Notes: generated by a model from the letters alone, not told the origin. A stretch of 64,000 nucleotides of DNA from JBASRP01 sp044866075 (GCA_044866075.1 JBIOTQ010000115.1:1-64000); one strand, 5' to 3'. Numbered from the stretch's first letter, positions 25,805 to 37,256 are shown. Numbers and translations are program-made.

Positions 25805-26728
25805 ATGGGTGCGACGAGCGACCGCCGGGTCGAGGAGATCCGCGGCTTCAATCGTTTCTACACGCGCCGCATCGGCATCCTGCGTCGCGGCTGGCTGGGG
25901 AGCGACCTCTCCCTCACCGAAGTGCGGGTGCTGTACGAGCTGGCGCACCGCCGGGCCCCCACCGCGTCCGAGCTCAGCCGCGACCTCGACCTCGACCCGG
26001 GCTACCTCAGCCGCATCCTCGGCCGGTTCGAGCGCGCCGGCTACGTGAAACGCGACCGCACGGGCAGCGACGCGCGCCGCAGCTACCTCTCGCTCACATC
26101 CCTGGGGCGCAAGGTCTTCGAACCGCTCGACGCCGCGGCGCAGGTCGAGGCGCGGAAGATGATCGAGGGCATCCCGGCCGCGGGACAGCGTCGCCTTGTC
26201 GCCGCCATGCGCGACATCGAATCGCTCCTCGGTGATCATCGCGACGCGCGTGACGTCGTGCTGCGCGATCCCCGGCCCGGCGAGATGGGATGGGTCGTCG
26301 AGCGGCACGGCGCGCTTTACGCGCAGGAGTACGGCTGGGAGGAGCGCTTCGAGGCGCTCGTCGCCGACGTCGTCGCGCGCTTCATGGCCTCGTACGACCC
26401 GGCGAGGGAACGCTGCTGGATCGCGGACCTCAACGGTGAGCCGGTGGGGTCGGTGTTCCTCGTCGCGAAGTCGAAGACGGTCGCGAAGCTACGCCTGCTC
26501 ATCGTCGAGCCGCACGCCCGCGGGCTCGGGATCGGCGGCAGACTCGTCGACGCGTGCATCGCCTTCGCCCGCGACGCCGGCTATCGCACGATCGAGCTGT
26601 GGACGCAAAGCGTCCTCCACGCCGCGCGCCGCATCTACGAGCGCGCGGGGTTCGAACTGGTCGCGGAGGAAGACCACGCGACCTTCGGCCCCACGATCAC
26701 CGGCGAGGCCTGGCGGCTCGTGCTGTAG
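25805..26728 (+). CDS. bifunctional MarR-type regulator / GNAT acetyltransferase
   Basis: 307 residues. N-terminal MarR winged helix (about 1-145): FNRFYTRRIGILRRG, LSLTEVRVLYELAHR, TASELSRDLDLDPGYLSRIL, GYVKRDRTGSDARRSYLSLT. C-terminal GNAT (about 160-305): GEMGWVVERHGALYAQEYGW, CWIADLNGEPVGSVFLV, AKLRLLIVEPHARGLGIGGR (acetyl-CoA loop) and GYRTIELWTQSVLHAARRIY. The fusion is widespread in bacteria but poorly understood; it may sense and acetylate its effector. Start ATG matches the promoter. aceE starts 70 bases downstream. Confidence 0.9.
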   Translation: MGATSDRRVEEIRGFNRFYTRRIGILRRGWLGSDLSLTEVRVLYELAHRRAPTASELSRDLDLDPGYLSRILGRFERAGYVKRDRTGSDARRSYLSLTSLGRKVFEPLDAAAQVEARKMIEGIPAAGQRRLVAAMRDIESLLGDHRDARDVVLRDPRPGEMGWVVERHGALYAQEYGWEERFEALVADVVARFMASYDPARERCWIADLNGEPVGSVFLVAKSKTVAKLRLLIVEPHARGLGIGGRLVDACIAFARDAGYRTIELWTQSVLHAARRIYERAGFELVAEEDHATFGPTITGEAWRLVL

Positions 26729-26753
26729 AAGGTCACACCGCCCCACCTGCGGG

Positions 26754-26759
26754 TATTAC
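26754..26759 (+). promoter_or_regulatory. candidate aceE -10 box
   Basis: TATTAC, 39 nt before the aceE ATG, in the 70-base gap after the MarR-GNAT gene. A GTCACA 16 bases upstream is a weak -35. The same GTATTAC occurs 29 nt before the hydrolase gene at 30825. Confidence 0.25.
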
Positions 26760-26798
26760 AGTGGGAGCCGCCTATCTCCGACGTACTAGGACGAAGGC

Positions 26799-29495
<2,697 letters not shown>

Positions 29496-29587
29496 GTCGG
29501 CGCAGGAACAGGCCGGTGAACTGCGCCGCCATCGCTCCGCTCGGTCTCTAGCAACTTCCGCGCATCCGTCCGGCTAACCTTCGCTCG

Positions 29588-30748
29588 ATGGAAGCCGAAC
29601 GTCTGCTAGAGCTCGGCGCGGTCATCCTCGGTCTCGCCGTGCTGGCTCGCCTGGCCGGTAGGATCGGAATCCCCGCGATCCCGCTGTACCTCTTGGCCGG
29701 ACTCGCGTTCGGCGAGGGCGGAATCGTGCCGCTCGTCACGACCCACGGCTTCGTGGAACTGGGCAGCGAGATCGGGCTGATCCTGTTGCTCTTCATGCTC
29801 GGCCTCGAATATTCGGCCTCCGATCTGATCTCGGCCATCAGAGGGTCCGTCGCCACGGCCGCGTTCGATCTGGTCCTCAACTTCACTCCGGGCTTCCTCG
29901 CGGGATATGTGCTCGGCCTCGGACTCATCCCGGCCTTGTTCCTCGGCGGCGTGACGCTGGTGACCTCGTCCGGGGTGGCCGCGCGAATCATCAGCGACCT
30001 CGGCTGGAGTGGCAGCCGGACGGCGGAGGTCGTCATTTCGATATGCGTGATCGAAGATCTCACCATGGCCCTCTACTTGCCGATCATCGGCGCGATCGTG
30101 GTCGGCGGCGCGACGCTCGTTGGGATCGGATCGGCCTTGCTCGCCGTCCTCGGAGTCCTCGTGATCCTGGCGCTCGCGACGCGCGTGGATGTGGGGATCA
30201 GCCGCCTCATCTTCAGCAAGTCCGATGAGGCTCTCCTGCTGACGATCCTCGGGCTCGCCGTCGTCGTCGCCGGGCTCGCCGAGATGGTCGAGGTATCGGC
30301 CGCCGTCGGCGCGCTTCTGATCGGCATCGTTCTCTCCGGGCCCGCGACGCAAGGCGCGCGTCAGATGCTGCAGCCCCTGCGCCACCTTTTCTCAGCCTTC
30401 TTCTTCGCCTTCATCGGGCTTCAGATCGACCCTCAGTCGTTGCCCGGGTCGCTGGGGCCGGCCCTGGCTCTCGGTGTCGTGGGGGTCGGCACGAAAGCGT
30501 TGACCGGCTGGCTGGCGACGCGCGGTCAAGCCATCGACCGACCAGGACGACTGCGCACCGCGGCCGCGCTGATACCGCGCGGGGAATTCTCTCTGGTCAT
30601 TGCCGGACTCGGTGTCACCGCCGGTCTCCCCTCGCGGCTCGCGTCCGTTGCGATCGCGTACGTGGTCTTCCTCGCCATCGTCGGCCCGGTCATCGCTCGC
30701 GTGACGGACGTGATGATCGCGCGCCGGGCCGTGGATGTCGCCCGCTAG
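29588..30748 (+). CDS. cation:proton antiporter, Kef/CPA2 type
   Basis: 386 residues, about 12 membrane helices, Na_H_Exchanger domain. Motifs: LARLAGRIGIPAIPLYLLAGL, ELGSEIGLILLLFMLGLEYS, LGGVTLVTSSGVAARIISDLG, CVIEDLTMALYLP (ion-site Asp region), FSAFFFAFIGLQIDP, and AALIPRGEFSLVIAGLG. No C-terminal TrkA-N domain, so it is the short membrane part only and a regulatory subunit might be separate. It would exchange K+ or Na+ for protons. Start ATG is 7 nt after TAACCT (29575-29580), so likely leaderless. Confidence 0.9.
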   Translation: MEAERLLELGAVILGLAVLARLAGRIGIPAIPLYLLAGLAFGEGGIVPLVTTHGFVELGSEIGLILLLFMLGLEYSASDLISAIRGSVATAAFDLVLNFTPGFLAGYVLGLGLIPALFLGGVTLVTSSGVAARIISDLGWSGSRTAEVVISICVIEDLTMALYLPIIGAIVVGGATLVGIGSALLAVLGVLVILALATRVDVGISRLIFSKSDEALLLTILGLAVVVAGLAEMVEVSAAVGALLIGIVLSGPATQGARQMLQPLRHLFSAFFFAFIGLQIDPQSLPGSLGPALALGVVGVGTKALTGWLATRGQAIDRPGRLRTAAALIPRGEFSLVIAGLGVTAGLPSRLASVAIAYVVFLAIVGPVIARVTDVMIARRAVDVAR

Positions 30749-30824
30749 AACAACGCCGAGGTAATGAACCCGCTTCCGGACGGTTCCCGTATTACCGATA
30801 GGCGGCCGATCCGGGAGGGGAGCT

Positions 30825-31721
30825 ATGACTCAGCTGCAGCGTTATCTCGCGGAGGAGATCGCCCAGGATCACGTCGACGGCGTACTCACGCGGCGTGAGG
30901 CATTGCGACGGATGATCTTGCTCGGTTTGTCGGTCGCAGCGGCCTCGAGCTTGATCGCAGCGTGCTCGTCCGACGAACCGACCGTTCGCGGAACGCCCAC
31001 GGGCTCGACGACGCCGACATCACCCAGCCCCTCAACGAAGGGCGCGGTGGCAACACAAGCGATCACCTTCGCCGGTCCGAGCGGCCGGACGTTGATGGGC
31101 GCGTGGGCACCGGCCGCGTCACCACGCGGCGGCGTGCTCGTCATCCATGAGAACCGCGGTCTCACGGACCACATCCGGTCGGTGGCCGGACGGTTCGCCG
31201 GATCGGGCTACTCGGCGCTGGCCATCGATCTGCTCTCCGAGGAGGGAGGAACGGAACGCGCCGGCGGCGACGCCACGTCGCTACTCGGCCGCGCGCCCGA
31301 ATCTCGTTTCGTCGCCGACATGCGCGCCGGTGTCGCGGAGCTCGGGCGTCGCCTCCCCGGCTCGAAGATCGGCGCCGTCGGCTTCTGTTTCGGCGGCGGC
31401 ATGGTCTGGCGGCTCATCGACGCACCCGAGCCACGCCTCGCCGCGGCGGCCCCCTTTTACGGGCCGGCACCGGAGAGTCCCGATTTCTCGGGCGCGAAAG
31501 CGGCGGTACTGGCGATCTACGCAGGACTCGACGATCGCGTGAACGGGACGCGGGATACCGCGCGCATGGCGCTCGAGCGAGCGGACCTCACCCACGAGAT
31601 CGTGACGTACCCCAATGTCGGTCACGCATTCTTCAACGACACCGGCGAGCGTTACAACGCCGACGCCGCGCGGAAGGCGTACGCGAAGGTCCTCGACTGG
31701 TTCGGGCGCTATGTCGGCTGA
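30825..31721 (+). CDS. dienelactone hydrolase family lipoprotein
   Basis: 298 residues. N terminus: RREALRRMILLGLSVAAASS with an Arg pair, then lipobox IAAC (Cys47), so a Tat- or Sec-exported lipoprotein. A Thr/Ser/Pro linker (TGSTTPTSPSPST) follows. Alpha/beta hydrolase with DLH triad: Cys188 in VGFCFGGGM, Asp in YAGLDDRVN, His267 in NVGHAFFND. Most DLH proteins are cytoplasmic; export is a variation known in actinobacteria. Substrate unknown. Ribosome-binding site GGGAGGGG lies before the ATG; a TATTAC at 30790-30795 may be the -10. Confidence 0.88.
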   Translation: MTQLQRYLAEEIAQDHVDGVLTRREALRRMILLGLSVAAASSLIAACSSDEPTVRGTPTGSTTPTSPSPSTKGAVATQAITFAGPSGRTLMGAWAPAASPRGGVLVIHENRGLTDHIRSVAGRFAGSGYSALAIDLLSEEGGTERAGGDATSLLGRAPESRFVADMRAGVAELGRRLPGSKIGAVGFCFGGGMVWRLIDAPEPRLAAAAPFYGPAPESPDFSGAKAAVLAIYAGLDDRVNGTRDTARMALERADLTHEIVTYPNVGHAFFNDTGERYNADAARKAYAKVLDWFGRYVG

Positions 31722-31859
31722 ACGAACACGCGCTCCGCGCACCGACCCGTCATTCACATGGTTTGGTCCGAAAATGTCGGGCCAGATTTCCGCGCTCGGG
31801 GGCCGTGGGTGAGGCTCCCTGCGGGTAAGCACTTAAGACCGCGAGTATGGAGGGCAGCC

Positions 31860-32045
31860 ATGCCGCAGAGTTGGGGCGACACTTCGCGATCGAAGCGGGG
31901 CGCGGCCCAGATCGATCGGCAGGATGATCGCCGCCCGTACGGCGAACGCCCCGTCGCTCGCGACGATCTATCGATCCACAGACGCCTGCCGCGTTGGCTC
32001 GCGGTGATTCTCGATAGGCCTCTCGACGATAGGTACCGCCGGTAA
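31860..32045 (+). CDS. possible small Arg/Asp-rich protein
   Basis: 61 residues, MPQSWGDTSRSKRGAAQ onwards, ending DRPLDDRYRR. Not recognised. The support is a well-placed GGAGG six bases before the ATG, in a 337-base gap that is otherwise empty. Against it: strongly charged, low-information sequence. It is convergent with the surface-protein gene, 13 bases away. The rest of the gap (31722-31859) shows nothing I can name. Confidence 0.3.
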   Translation: MPQSWGDTSRSKRGAAQIDRQDDRRPYGERPVARDDLSIHRRLPRWLAVILDRPLDDRYRR

Positions 32046-32058
32046 GCCTCCGTCCTGG

Positions 32059-34428
32059 CTATCGACTGAAGCGGATCACCCTTCGCGTGAGGGCCGCTCC
32101 GATCAGCAGAGCTGCTCCGAGCGCGATGGGAGCGCTCCCCACGCCCGTGCCAGGCAGCTTCTCCCCCGACACATTGGGCTTCGGTTGCACCTTCGGTTTG
32201 GTTGTCTTCGTGCCGAGCACCCGCGTTCCTGCCGCGACCGTCGTGTCGACGCAGCAGAGGCCGTCGACGACGATCGGCGAGATGCCGAGCTCCTCCTCCA
32301 CGTTCGTGATCGGCAGACTCGCGCTCTTGTTCCGCGACAGGCTGAAGACGGAGAAGCTCTCGAGGACCGACGTGTCGCTCGGACCGCCGACGACGTCGCG
32401 CGGGACGCGGATCTCCCAGTGGTCGGGCGCACCGCCGGTGCCTTTCACGAGGCGCCCGGTGACGGAGGTTCCGCCGTTCGGCGGAGCCGGGTACTCGATG
32501 ACGTGCGGGAAGCAGCCCGAAACCGAGCACAACTCCACCGACCGCGCCGCGCCGGCGAAGAAGAGCGGATCCCCGTCCCCGACCTCGACGGCCGCGTAGT
32601 AGATCGGATCGCGCTTGCCTGTGGCGGAGTCGATCGGCTCGCCGACCCAGCGCACGACGTAATCGACGGCGCGCGCGCCCGTCGCCGACAGCGCGTTCGC
32701 CGGCGCATCGAGAGAGGACACGGCGATACGGAAGACTAGGTTCCCGCCGTCGCGTGAGACGAGCGCTTCGCGGAGGTCCATCTCCGGGACGGCTTCGCCC
32801 CCATAGATGGGATCGAACGCCGCGTCCTTGGCGCGGCCGCTGATCGACGCGCCTCGCGCGGAGGGGGCACCGATGGGCTTCCCGAGCAAACCGATGCCGC
32901 CGTTCTGGCGCGCGAGCGTCACGACCGGCGCTCCCCGGTGATCGACGACGCCGTCGACCGGCGTCGGGATCTGCGTGTCGGTCCCCGGGATCACTTGGGC
33001 CAGCTCGTTGGACGTGTCGTCGTAGACGATCACGACGGCGCCGTCCCGCGGGTCCATCGTGACGGCGAAGAAGTCGGCGAGGTTGCGATTGCCTTGGATC
33101 GCGATGCAGCCGGTCCCCTGGAAACAGATCGTGCCGTAGTGCATCGGGTGACGGGTCACCTTCACCTGCTGCCTCGTCGGGCTCGTCGTATCGGCATCCG
33201 AGACCATCGATTCGAAGACGTCCCACGCTTGGTGGACGTCTTCCCCTTCGGGATCGTGCGCCGCGTCGTCAGTCCCGTACCAGACCACGGCGAGGCGTCC
33301 CTTCGCGCCCGCCACGGCCCACGGCATCACGTTGGTGTTCGCCGGAGCCGACGACAACTTCACCGGCTTGGACCACCTGGTCCAGTTCGACGAAGCTTTC
33401 GAGTACGAGTAGTAGATCTGCCAGGCGGCGGGAAGCTCGCCGCTGGGTGTGCCTTCCGGCGAAGTCGTCGCCCACACGACGTAGACTGTGCGTGCTTTGT
33501 CGATGGCGACGACCGGGAACAGGTTGCCGGCGTTGATCTGATTGGCGGCGTCGTCCTGTTCCGGATACTCCGCGACCTTGATCAGTTTCGCCACGCGTAG
33601 CGCCGGGTCGTCGAGCTTCTGTGGATCGCGCGTCCGGATCAAGAGCCCGATGTCTCTGGAACTCGAGTAGTTGACCGCTTCGAGGACCGCGCCGGTCGCC
33701 TGGTCGATCGTGATGGAGCCGTTCTCACCGACCGCCGCCGATAGCGTTGTGTCTGCGTACTTTACGCCGTCGGTCGAATGCGTCGCCGAGTCGCACGTCA
33801 GCTGGTTTTGGGCCTCGATGTAGTCGGAGGCGCAACTGGTCGCGGCGAGCGCCTCGGCGTATGTGAGGTACGTGACGGGGAACGGACCCTTGTAGCCGGT
33901 GGCCTTGCGAACCGCCGTCGGGTTTGGCGGGTCCCACATCGTCAGCCACTGCCGGTCGTATCCGTTGATGTTGTCGAGACCCTTCGCGAAGACGCCCGAC
34001 TCCATCGTCTTGGTCTTCGGGTCCCAGCTCGCGACCTTCAGCGTCGCCAATGCGGCGAGGTCCGCGTAAGAGGCCTTTCCGTTGCGGTCGATGGCGACGT
34101 CCGTGTCGCCGCCGCCGGGTCCCAGGATCGTCGTCACCGAATCGTCCGCCGAGGTCGCCGCCGTGTCGTGAAGTGGCTTGAAGACGCGCCCGTCTGTCGA
34201 CATCTCCCAGAGGCTTCGTTGCGTTCCGGTCCCCCACGGACCGTGCACGTACATCGTGCCGTCCCGAGCGATGTCGACTTTCGGCTCGCCGAAGGTGTGG
34301 ATCGGATCGACGATGACGGCGCTGCCGAACGTCGGGGGCGCCTCCGCGGCGGGCGCGGGCCCAAGCACGAAGAGCGGCAGCGCCACGGCGGCGACGGAAA
34401 CGAGCACAGCGAAGCGATTCCGGAACAT
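32059..34428 (-). CDS. LPGTG-anchored secreted protein with sialidase/BNR-like propeller
   Basis: 789 residues. Signal peptide at 1-27 (VLVSVAAVALPLFVLGPAPA). The body has repeated beta-propeller-like pieces: KVDIARDGTMYVHGPWGTG, DTDVAIDRNGKASYADLAAL, FPVVAIDKARTVYVVWATTS, IYYSYSKASSNWTRWSKPVK and GRLAVVWYGTDDAAHDPEGE. These look like BNR/exo-sialidase or WD-type blades. The C terminus has LPGTG (about 758-762), one helix and the tail RRVIRFSR: a sortase signal, so it is covalently linked to peptidoglycan. No catalytic residues of a true sialidase could be fixed. A sortase is not in the window. AGGAGG lies 6 nt before the ATG. Confidence 0.8.
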   Translation of the reverse strand: MFRNRFAVLVSVAAVALPLFVLGPAPAAEAPPTFGSAVIVDPIHTFGEPKVDIARDGTMYVHGPWGTGTQRSLWEMSTDGRVFKPLHDTAATSADDSVTTILGPGGGDTDVAIDRNGKASYADLAALATLKVASWDPKTKTMESGVFAKGLDNINGYDRQWLTMWDPPNPTAVRKATGYKGPFPVTYLTYAEALAATSCASDYIEAQNQLTCDSATHSTDGVKYADTTLSAAVGENGSITIDQATGAVLEAVNYSSSRDIGLLIRTRDPQKLDDPALRVAKLIKVAEYPEQDDAANQINAGNLFPVVAIDKARTVYVVWATTSPEGTPSGELPAAWQIYYSYSKASSNWTRWSKPVKLSSAPANTNVMPWAVAGAKGRLAVVWYGTDDAAHDPEGEDVHQAWDVFESMVSDADTTSPTRQQVKVTRHPMHYGTICFQGTGCIAIQGNRNLADFFAVTMDPRDGAVVIVYDDTSNELAQVIPGTDTQIPTPVDGVVDHRGAPVVTLARQNGGIGLLGKPIGAPSARGASISGRAKDAAFDPIYGGEAVPEMDLREALVSRDGGNLVFRIAVSSLDAPANALSATGARAVDYVVRWVGEPIDSATGKRDPIYYAAVEVGDGDPLFFAGAARSVELCSVSGCFPHVIEYPAPPNGGTSVTGRLVKGTGGAPDHWEIRVPRDVVGGPSDTSVLESFSVFSLSRNKSASLPITNVEEELGISPIVVDGLCCVDTTVAAGTRVLGTKTTKPKVQPKPNVSGEKLPGTGVGSAPIALGAALLIGAALTRRVIRFSR

Positions 34429-34530
34429 CGAGGCCTCCTGAGCCTGTCCAGATTGTCGGTATCTAGGGATTTCGACAGGCCGGGAGCCCTCTCCTTCCAG
34501 CCTCGAGAAGGGAGGTTCTTTGTGAGATAG

Positions 34531-36075
34531 CTACGGCGTTGGTTCCGGCTTTCTCTTCTCGCGACTCCCTCGCCGCGCCGCGCGGTTCAGCGCGTTGAGG
34601 AACGCACGGGCGCTCGCCTCGACGACGTCCGTCGAGATTCCCCGGCCGGTGAAGCGCTCCCCCTCGACCTCGACCTGAACGGTCACGTCGCCGAGCGCTT
34701 CGGAGCCTTCCGTCACCGCCGCGATGTTGAAGGAATAGAGCCGCGCCTCGGCCGACGTCGCGCGCATGATCGCGCCGAACGCGGCGTCGACCATCCCGTC
34801 GCCCATCGCGGACTCTTGGATCGTCTCTCCGTTCTTGGTGATCTTCACCGTCGCCGTCGGGGCCAGGTGCGTGCCGCCGGCGACCTGGAGGGACTCGAGG
34901 CGATACACCTCCTCGACGGTCTGGATCTCGTCGACCACGATCGCTTCGAGGTCCTTGTCGGTGATCTGGATCTTGCGATCGACCAGCTCCTTGAAGCGCG
35001 CGAACGCGCGGTTCAGCTCTTCCTTGCCGAGCTGGAACCCCATCTCCTCGAGCGTCTTCGAGAAAGCGTGCCGGCCGGAGTGCTTCCCGAGGACGATCTT
35101 GCCGCCCTCGACGCCGATGTCCTCGGCCTTGATGATCTCGTAGGTCAGCCGGTCCTGGATCACGCCGTGCTGATGGATGCCGGACTCGTGCGCGAACGCG
35201 TTCTCGCCCACGATCGCCTTGTTGCGCTGCACCGAGTAGCCGGTCAGCAGCGAGACGAGACGCGACGTACGCGAGAGCTCCTTTGTGTTGATGTTCGTCT
35301 CGACGCCGAGTAGGTCGTGGCGCATCTTGATCGCCATGACGACCTCTTCCAGCGAGCAGTTGCCGGCGCGCTCGCCGATCCCGTTGACCGCGACCTCGAC
35401 CTGCCGCGCGCCCGCGCGGACTGCTTCCAGTGAATTCGATACCGCGAGCCCGAGGTCGTTGTGACAGTGCACGGACACGACCACGTCGGCGAGCTTCGGG
35501 ACGGCCTTGTAGCACTCGCGGATCAGCTCGCCGAAGTCGAACGGGATCGCGTAGCCGACGGTATCGGGGATGTTGATCGTCGTCGCGCCGGCGTTGATCG
35601 CGGCCTCGACGATCTGGAAGAGGAACTCGGGCTCGGTGCGCGTCGCGTCCTGCGGCGAGAACTCGATGTCCTCGCAGTAGCCTTTCGCGCGCTGGACGCC
35701 GTTGATCGTCTGCTGGAGGATCTCGTCCTCGGTCGCGTTCAGCATGTACTTGCGGTGGATGTCCGAGGTCGACAGGAAGACGTGGATGCGCGGCTGGCGC
35801 GCGTGCTGAACGGCCTCCCACGCGCGGTCGATGTCCATGTCGTGCGCGCGCGCGAGCGCCGCGATCGACGGGCCCTTGATGTTCTGGGCGATGGCGCTGA
35901 CCGCTTCGAAGTCCCCTGGAGAGGTGACGGGGAAGCCGGCCTCGATGATGTCGACGCCGAGCCGGGCGAGCTGCTCCGCGATCTCCAGCTTCTCTTTGAC
36001 GTTGAGATTGATCCCTGGCGACTGCTCGCCGTCCCTCAGCGTCGTATCGAAGATCCGTACGCGGTTATCGCCCAT
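34531..36075 (-). CDS. leuA: 2-isopropylmalate synthase
   Basis: 514 residues. HMGL-like catalytic domain: [54 protein letters not shown] (metal HxH), [17 protein letters not shown], and GKHSGRHAF. The C-terminal leucine-binding regulatory domain starts near 390 ([18 protein letters not shown]). It condenses acetyl-CoA with 2-oxoisovalerate, committing carbon to leucine, and is usually feedback-inhibited by leucine. I chose the ATG at 36075 with GAGGAGGGG in front; the open frame extends to 36120 but lacks such a site. Expression is probably under leader control, see 36123-36226. Confidence 0.97.
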   Translation of the reverse strand: MGDNRVRIFDTTLRDGEQSPGINLNVKEKLEIAEQLARLGVDIIEAGFPVTSPGDFEAVSAIAQNIKGPSIAALARAHDMDIDRAWEAVQHARQPRIHVFLSTSDIHRKYMLNATEDEILQQTINGVQRAKGYCEDIEFSPQDATRTEPEFLFQIVEAAINAGATTINIPDTVGYAIPFDFGELIRECYKAVPKLADVVVSVHCHNDLGLAVSNSLEAVRAGARQVEVAVNGIGERAGNCSLEEVVMAIKMRHDLLGVETNINTKELSRTSRLVSLLTGYSVQRNKAIVGENAFAHESGIHQHGVIQDRLTYEIIKAEDIGVEGGKIVLGKHSGRHAFSKTLEEMGFQLGKEELNRAFARFKELVDRKIQITDKDLEAIVVDEIQTVEEVYRLESLQVAGGTHLAPTATVKITKNGETIQESAMGDGMVDAAFGAIMRATSAEARLYSFNIAAVTEGSEALGDVTVQVEVEGERFTGRGISTDVVEASARAFLNALNRAARRGSREKRKPEPTP

Positions 36076-36122
36076 CTCCAACCCCTCCTCCGTGTCCTGT
36101 TTCGGCACTTTTCCCGCCAACT

Positions 36123-36148
36123 AAAAAACCTCTCGGATCCCGAGAGGT
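36123..36148 (-). terminator. intrinsic terminator in the leuA leader (attenuator)
   Basis: Minus strand: ACCTCTCGG, loop GAT, CCGAGAGGT, followed by a run of T. Nine pairs plus six T (36123-36128). It lies 48 nt before the leuA ATG and after the leuA promoter, so it stops transcription before leuA unless antiterminated. The same stem sequence, CCTCTCGG/CCGAGAGG, occurs in the ilv leader at 45554-45579. Confidence 0.88.
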
Positions 36149-36226
36149 CGCGCGCACGCCAGAAAGGCGAGCGCGCCGTCAAAGCAGGAGGAGCGCCGAC
36201 CGATAAGCCCTCGAAGTCGTCCTGTC
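36123..36226 (-). promoter_or_regulatory. leuA leader with Leu codon run, hairpin and terminator
   Basis: Leader RNA from about 36226 to the terminator. In order on the minus strand: four Leu codons CTC CTC CTG CTT (36182-36193), stop TGA (36179-36181), 2 nt, a 27-nt hairpin GCGCGC-t-CGCC / GGCG-t-GCGCGC (36150-36176), 1 nt, the terminator. This is the layout of ribosome-mediated attenuation by leucine-tRNA supply. The in-frame stretch back to a TGA at 36239-36241 holds no ATG, GTG or TTG; ACG at 36218-36220 right after AGG is the nearest candidate start. The antiterminator pairing is not obvious; CGAGGG (36209-36214) could pair with the terminator's left arm. Confidence 0.7.
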
Positions 36227-36232
36227 GCGGGG

Positions 36233-36261
36233 ATTCTGTCAGAGGGCGTTGGGAGTGTCAA
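36233..36261 (-). promoter_or_regulatory. leuA promoter
   Basis: Minus strand TTGACA (36256-36261), 17 bases, CAGAAT (36233-36238). The -35 is perfect and spacing ideal. Transcription would begin near 36226 and the leader runs about 150 nt to leuA. Confidence 0.7.
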
Positions 36262-36315
36262 CGAGGTTCTGGGGAGTGGATGCGGGCGCCCGCCGAAGCT
36301 AGGGTCCTCAGGAGA

Positions 36316-36714
36316 ATGAAGACCCTCCGCGTCATCCGCTCCGTCGCGACTATCCGCACGGTTATCGGATTCGCTCTGACCTTCAAAACGGGCGAGCTTC
36401 TCCGGATCACGGTTCCGGACGCCGAGCCGACCGGACCACTCTTCCTCTTCGCACGCACGGTCGGGATACGCGACCTGATCTTCGGTTTGGGAGCGCTGAT
36501 CGAGTCTCTCCAGGATTCCGATCGCGTTGATCGCTGGCTCTGGCTCTGGCTCGCGAACGAGGCGGCCGACGTGGTCGCAGGAGCGCTGGCGGCAAAGCAC
36601 ATCGGGCCTGCGGGCGCCGCCGCTGCAGCGGCCACTCCTCTCCCATTCGTGGCCGCCGACATCTGGGCGCTGCGCCAGCGCTCGATCGCCGCAAGATCGG
36701 CGCAGCCCGCGTAG
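36316..36714 (+). CDS. small integral membrane protein of unknown function
   Basis: 132 residues with three to four hydrophobic helices: VIRSVATIRTVIGFALTFKT, RTVGIRDLIFGLGALIE, WLWLWLANEAADVVAGALAA, AAAAAATPLPFVAADIWAL. The GIRDLIFGLG motif resembles small DUF4267-type proteins, a weak match by eye. AGGAG sits close to the ATG. Only 13 bases separate it from the acetyltransferase gene, so they are one transcript. Divergent from leuA. Confidence 0.6.
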   Translation: MKTLRVIRSVATIRTVIGFALTFKTGELLRITVPDAEPTGPLFLFARTVGIRDLIFGLGALIESLQDSDRVDRWLWLWLANEAADVVAGALAAKHIGPAGAAAAAATPLPFVAADIWALRQRSIAARSAQPA

Positions 36715-36727
36715 ATCGCGCGCGGCT

Positions 36728-37249
36728 ATGCGGATCGTTCCCACGGACGCCCTCACAGCGCGCGAGCTCGCCGCGCTCAAGTCGATGCTCGAGGATGCGT
36801 ACGGCGAGCCGTTCGTCGAGGACTGGGACCACGCGCTCGGCGGAACGCACTTCCTGATCGAAGAAGACGGCGAGCCGGTGAGCCACGTCTCCGTCGTCGA
36901 GCGCGCCCTGGAGACCGATGGCCGAACTCTCCGCACCGGCTACGTCGAGGCAGTCGCCACCAAGAACGACCGGCGGCGGCAAGGCCTCGGGAGCCGCGTG
37001 ATGGAGGCGGCAAGTGAGCACATCCGTGGGGAGTTCCAATTAGGCGCGCTCGGGACCGCCGAGTTCGACTTCTACGCGCGTTTCGGCTGGGAAAGATGGC
37101 TCGGGCCGACCTCCGTTCGGGTGGACGACCGAGTTGAGCGAACGCCGGACGAGGACGGCTACGTGATGATCCTCCGAACGCCGGCGGCGCCCGATCTCGA
37201 TCTGTCAAGGCCGATCAGCTGCGAGTGGAGACCCGGAGACGTCTGGTGA
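36728..37249 (+). CDS. GNAT acetyltransferase resembling aminoglycoside 2'-N-acetyltransferase AAC(2')-I
   Basis: 173 residues, the size of chromosomal AAC(2')-I proteins of mycobacteria. Matching features in order: EDWDHALGGTHFLI, GEPVSHVSVVERAL, TLRTGYVEAVATKNDRRRQG (acetyl-CoA site RRRQGLG), HIRGEFQLGALGT, FYARFGWERWLGPTSV, VERTPDEDGYVMIL and the C-terminal ISCEWRPGDVW. The last three blocks are the family hallmark. Known members acetylate the 2'-amino group of aminoglycosides, but many chromosomal ones have a cell-wall or housekeeping role. Whether this one acts on drugs cannot be told from sequence. Follows a small membrane protein gene in the same operon and converges on serA. Confidence 0.82.
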   Translation: MRIVPTDALTARELAALKSMLEDAYGEPFVEDWDHALGGTHFLIEEDGEPVSHVSVVERALETDGRTLRTGYVEAVATKNDRRRQGLGSRVMEAASEHIRGEFQLGALGTAEFDFYARFGWERWLGPTSVRVDDRVERTPDEDGYVMILRTPAAPDLDLSRPISCEWRPGDVW

Positions 37250-37256
37250 TCGACGT

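Noticed and set aside
31806..31845. GGTGAGGCTCC followed by AAGCAC, recalling the M-box magnesium riboswitch
   Set aside because: The other invariant M-box blocks (GCTGCTGCC and AAGACGCC types) are missing, the region is too short, and the downstream gene is no magnesium transporter.
34434..34474. GCCTGTC/GACAGGC inverted repeat between leuA and the surface-protein gene
   Set aside because: Only 7 bp with a loop of more than 20 bases and no U-run; not a convincing terminator or operator.
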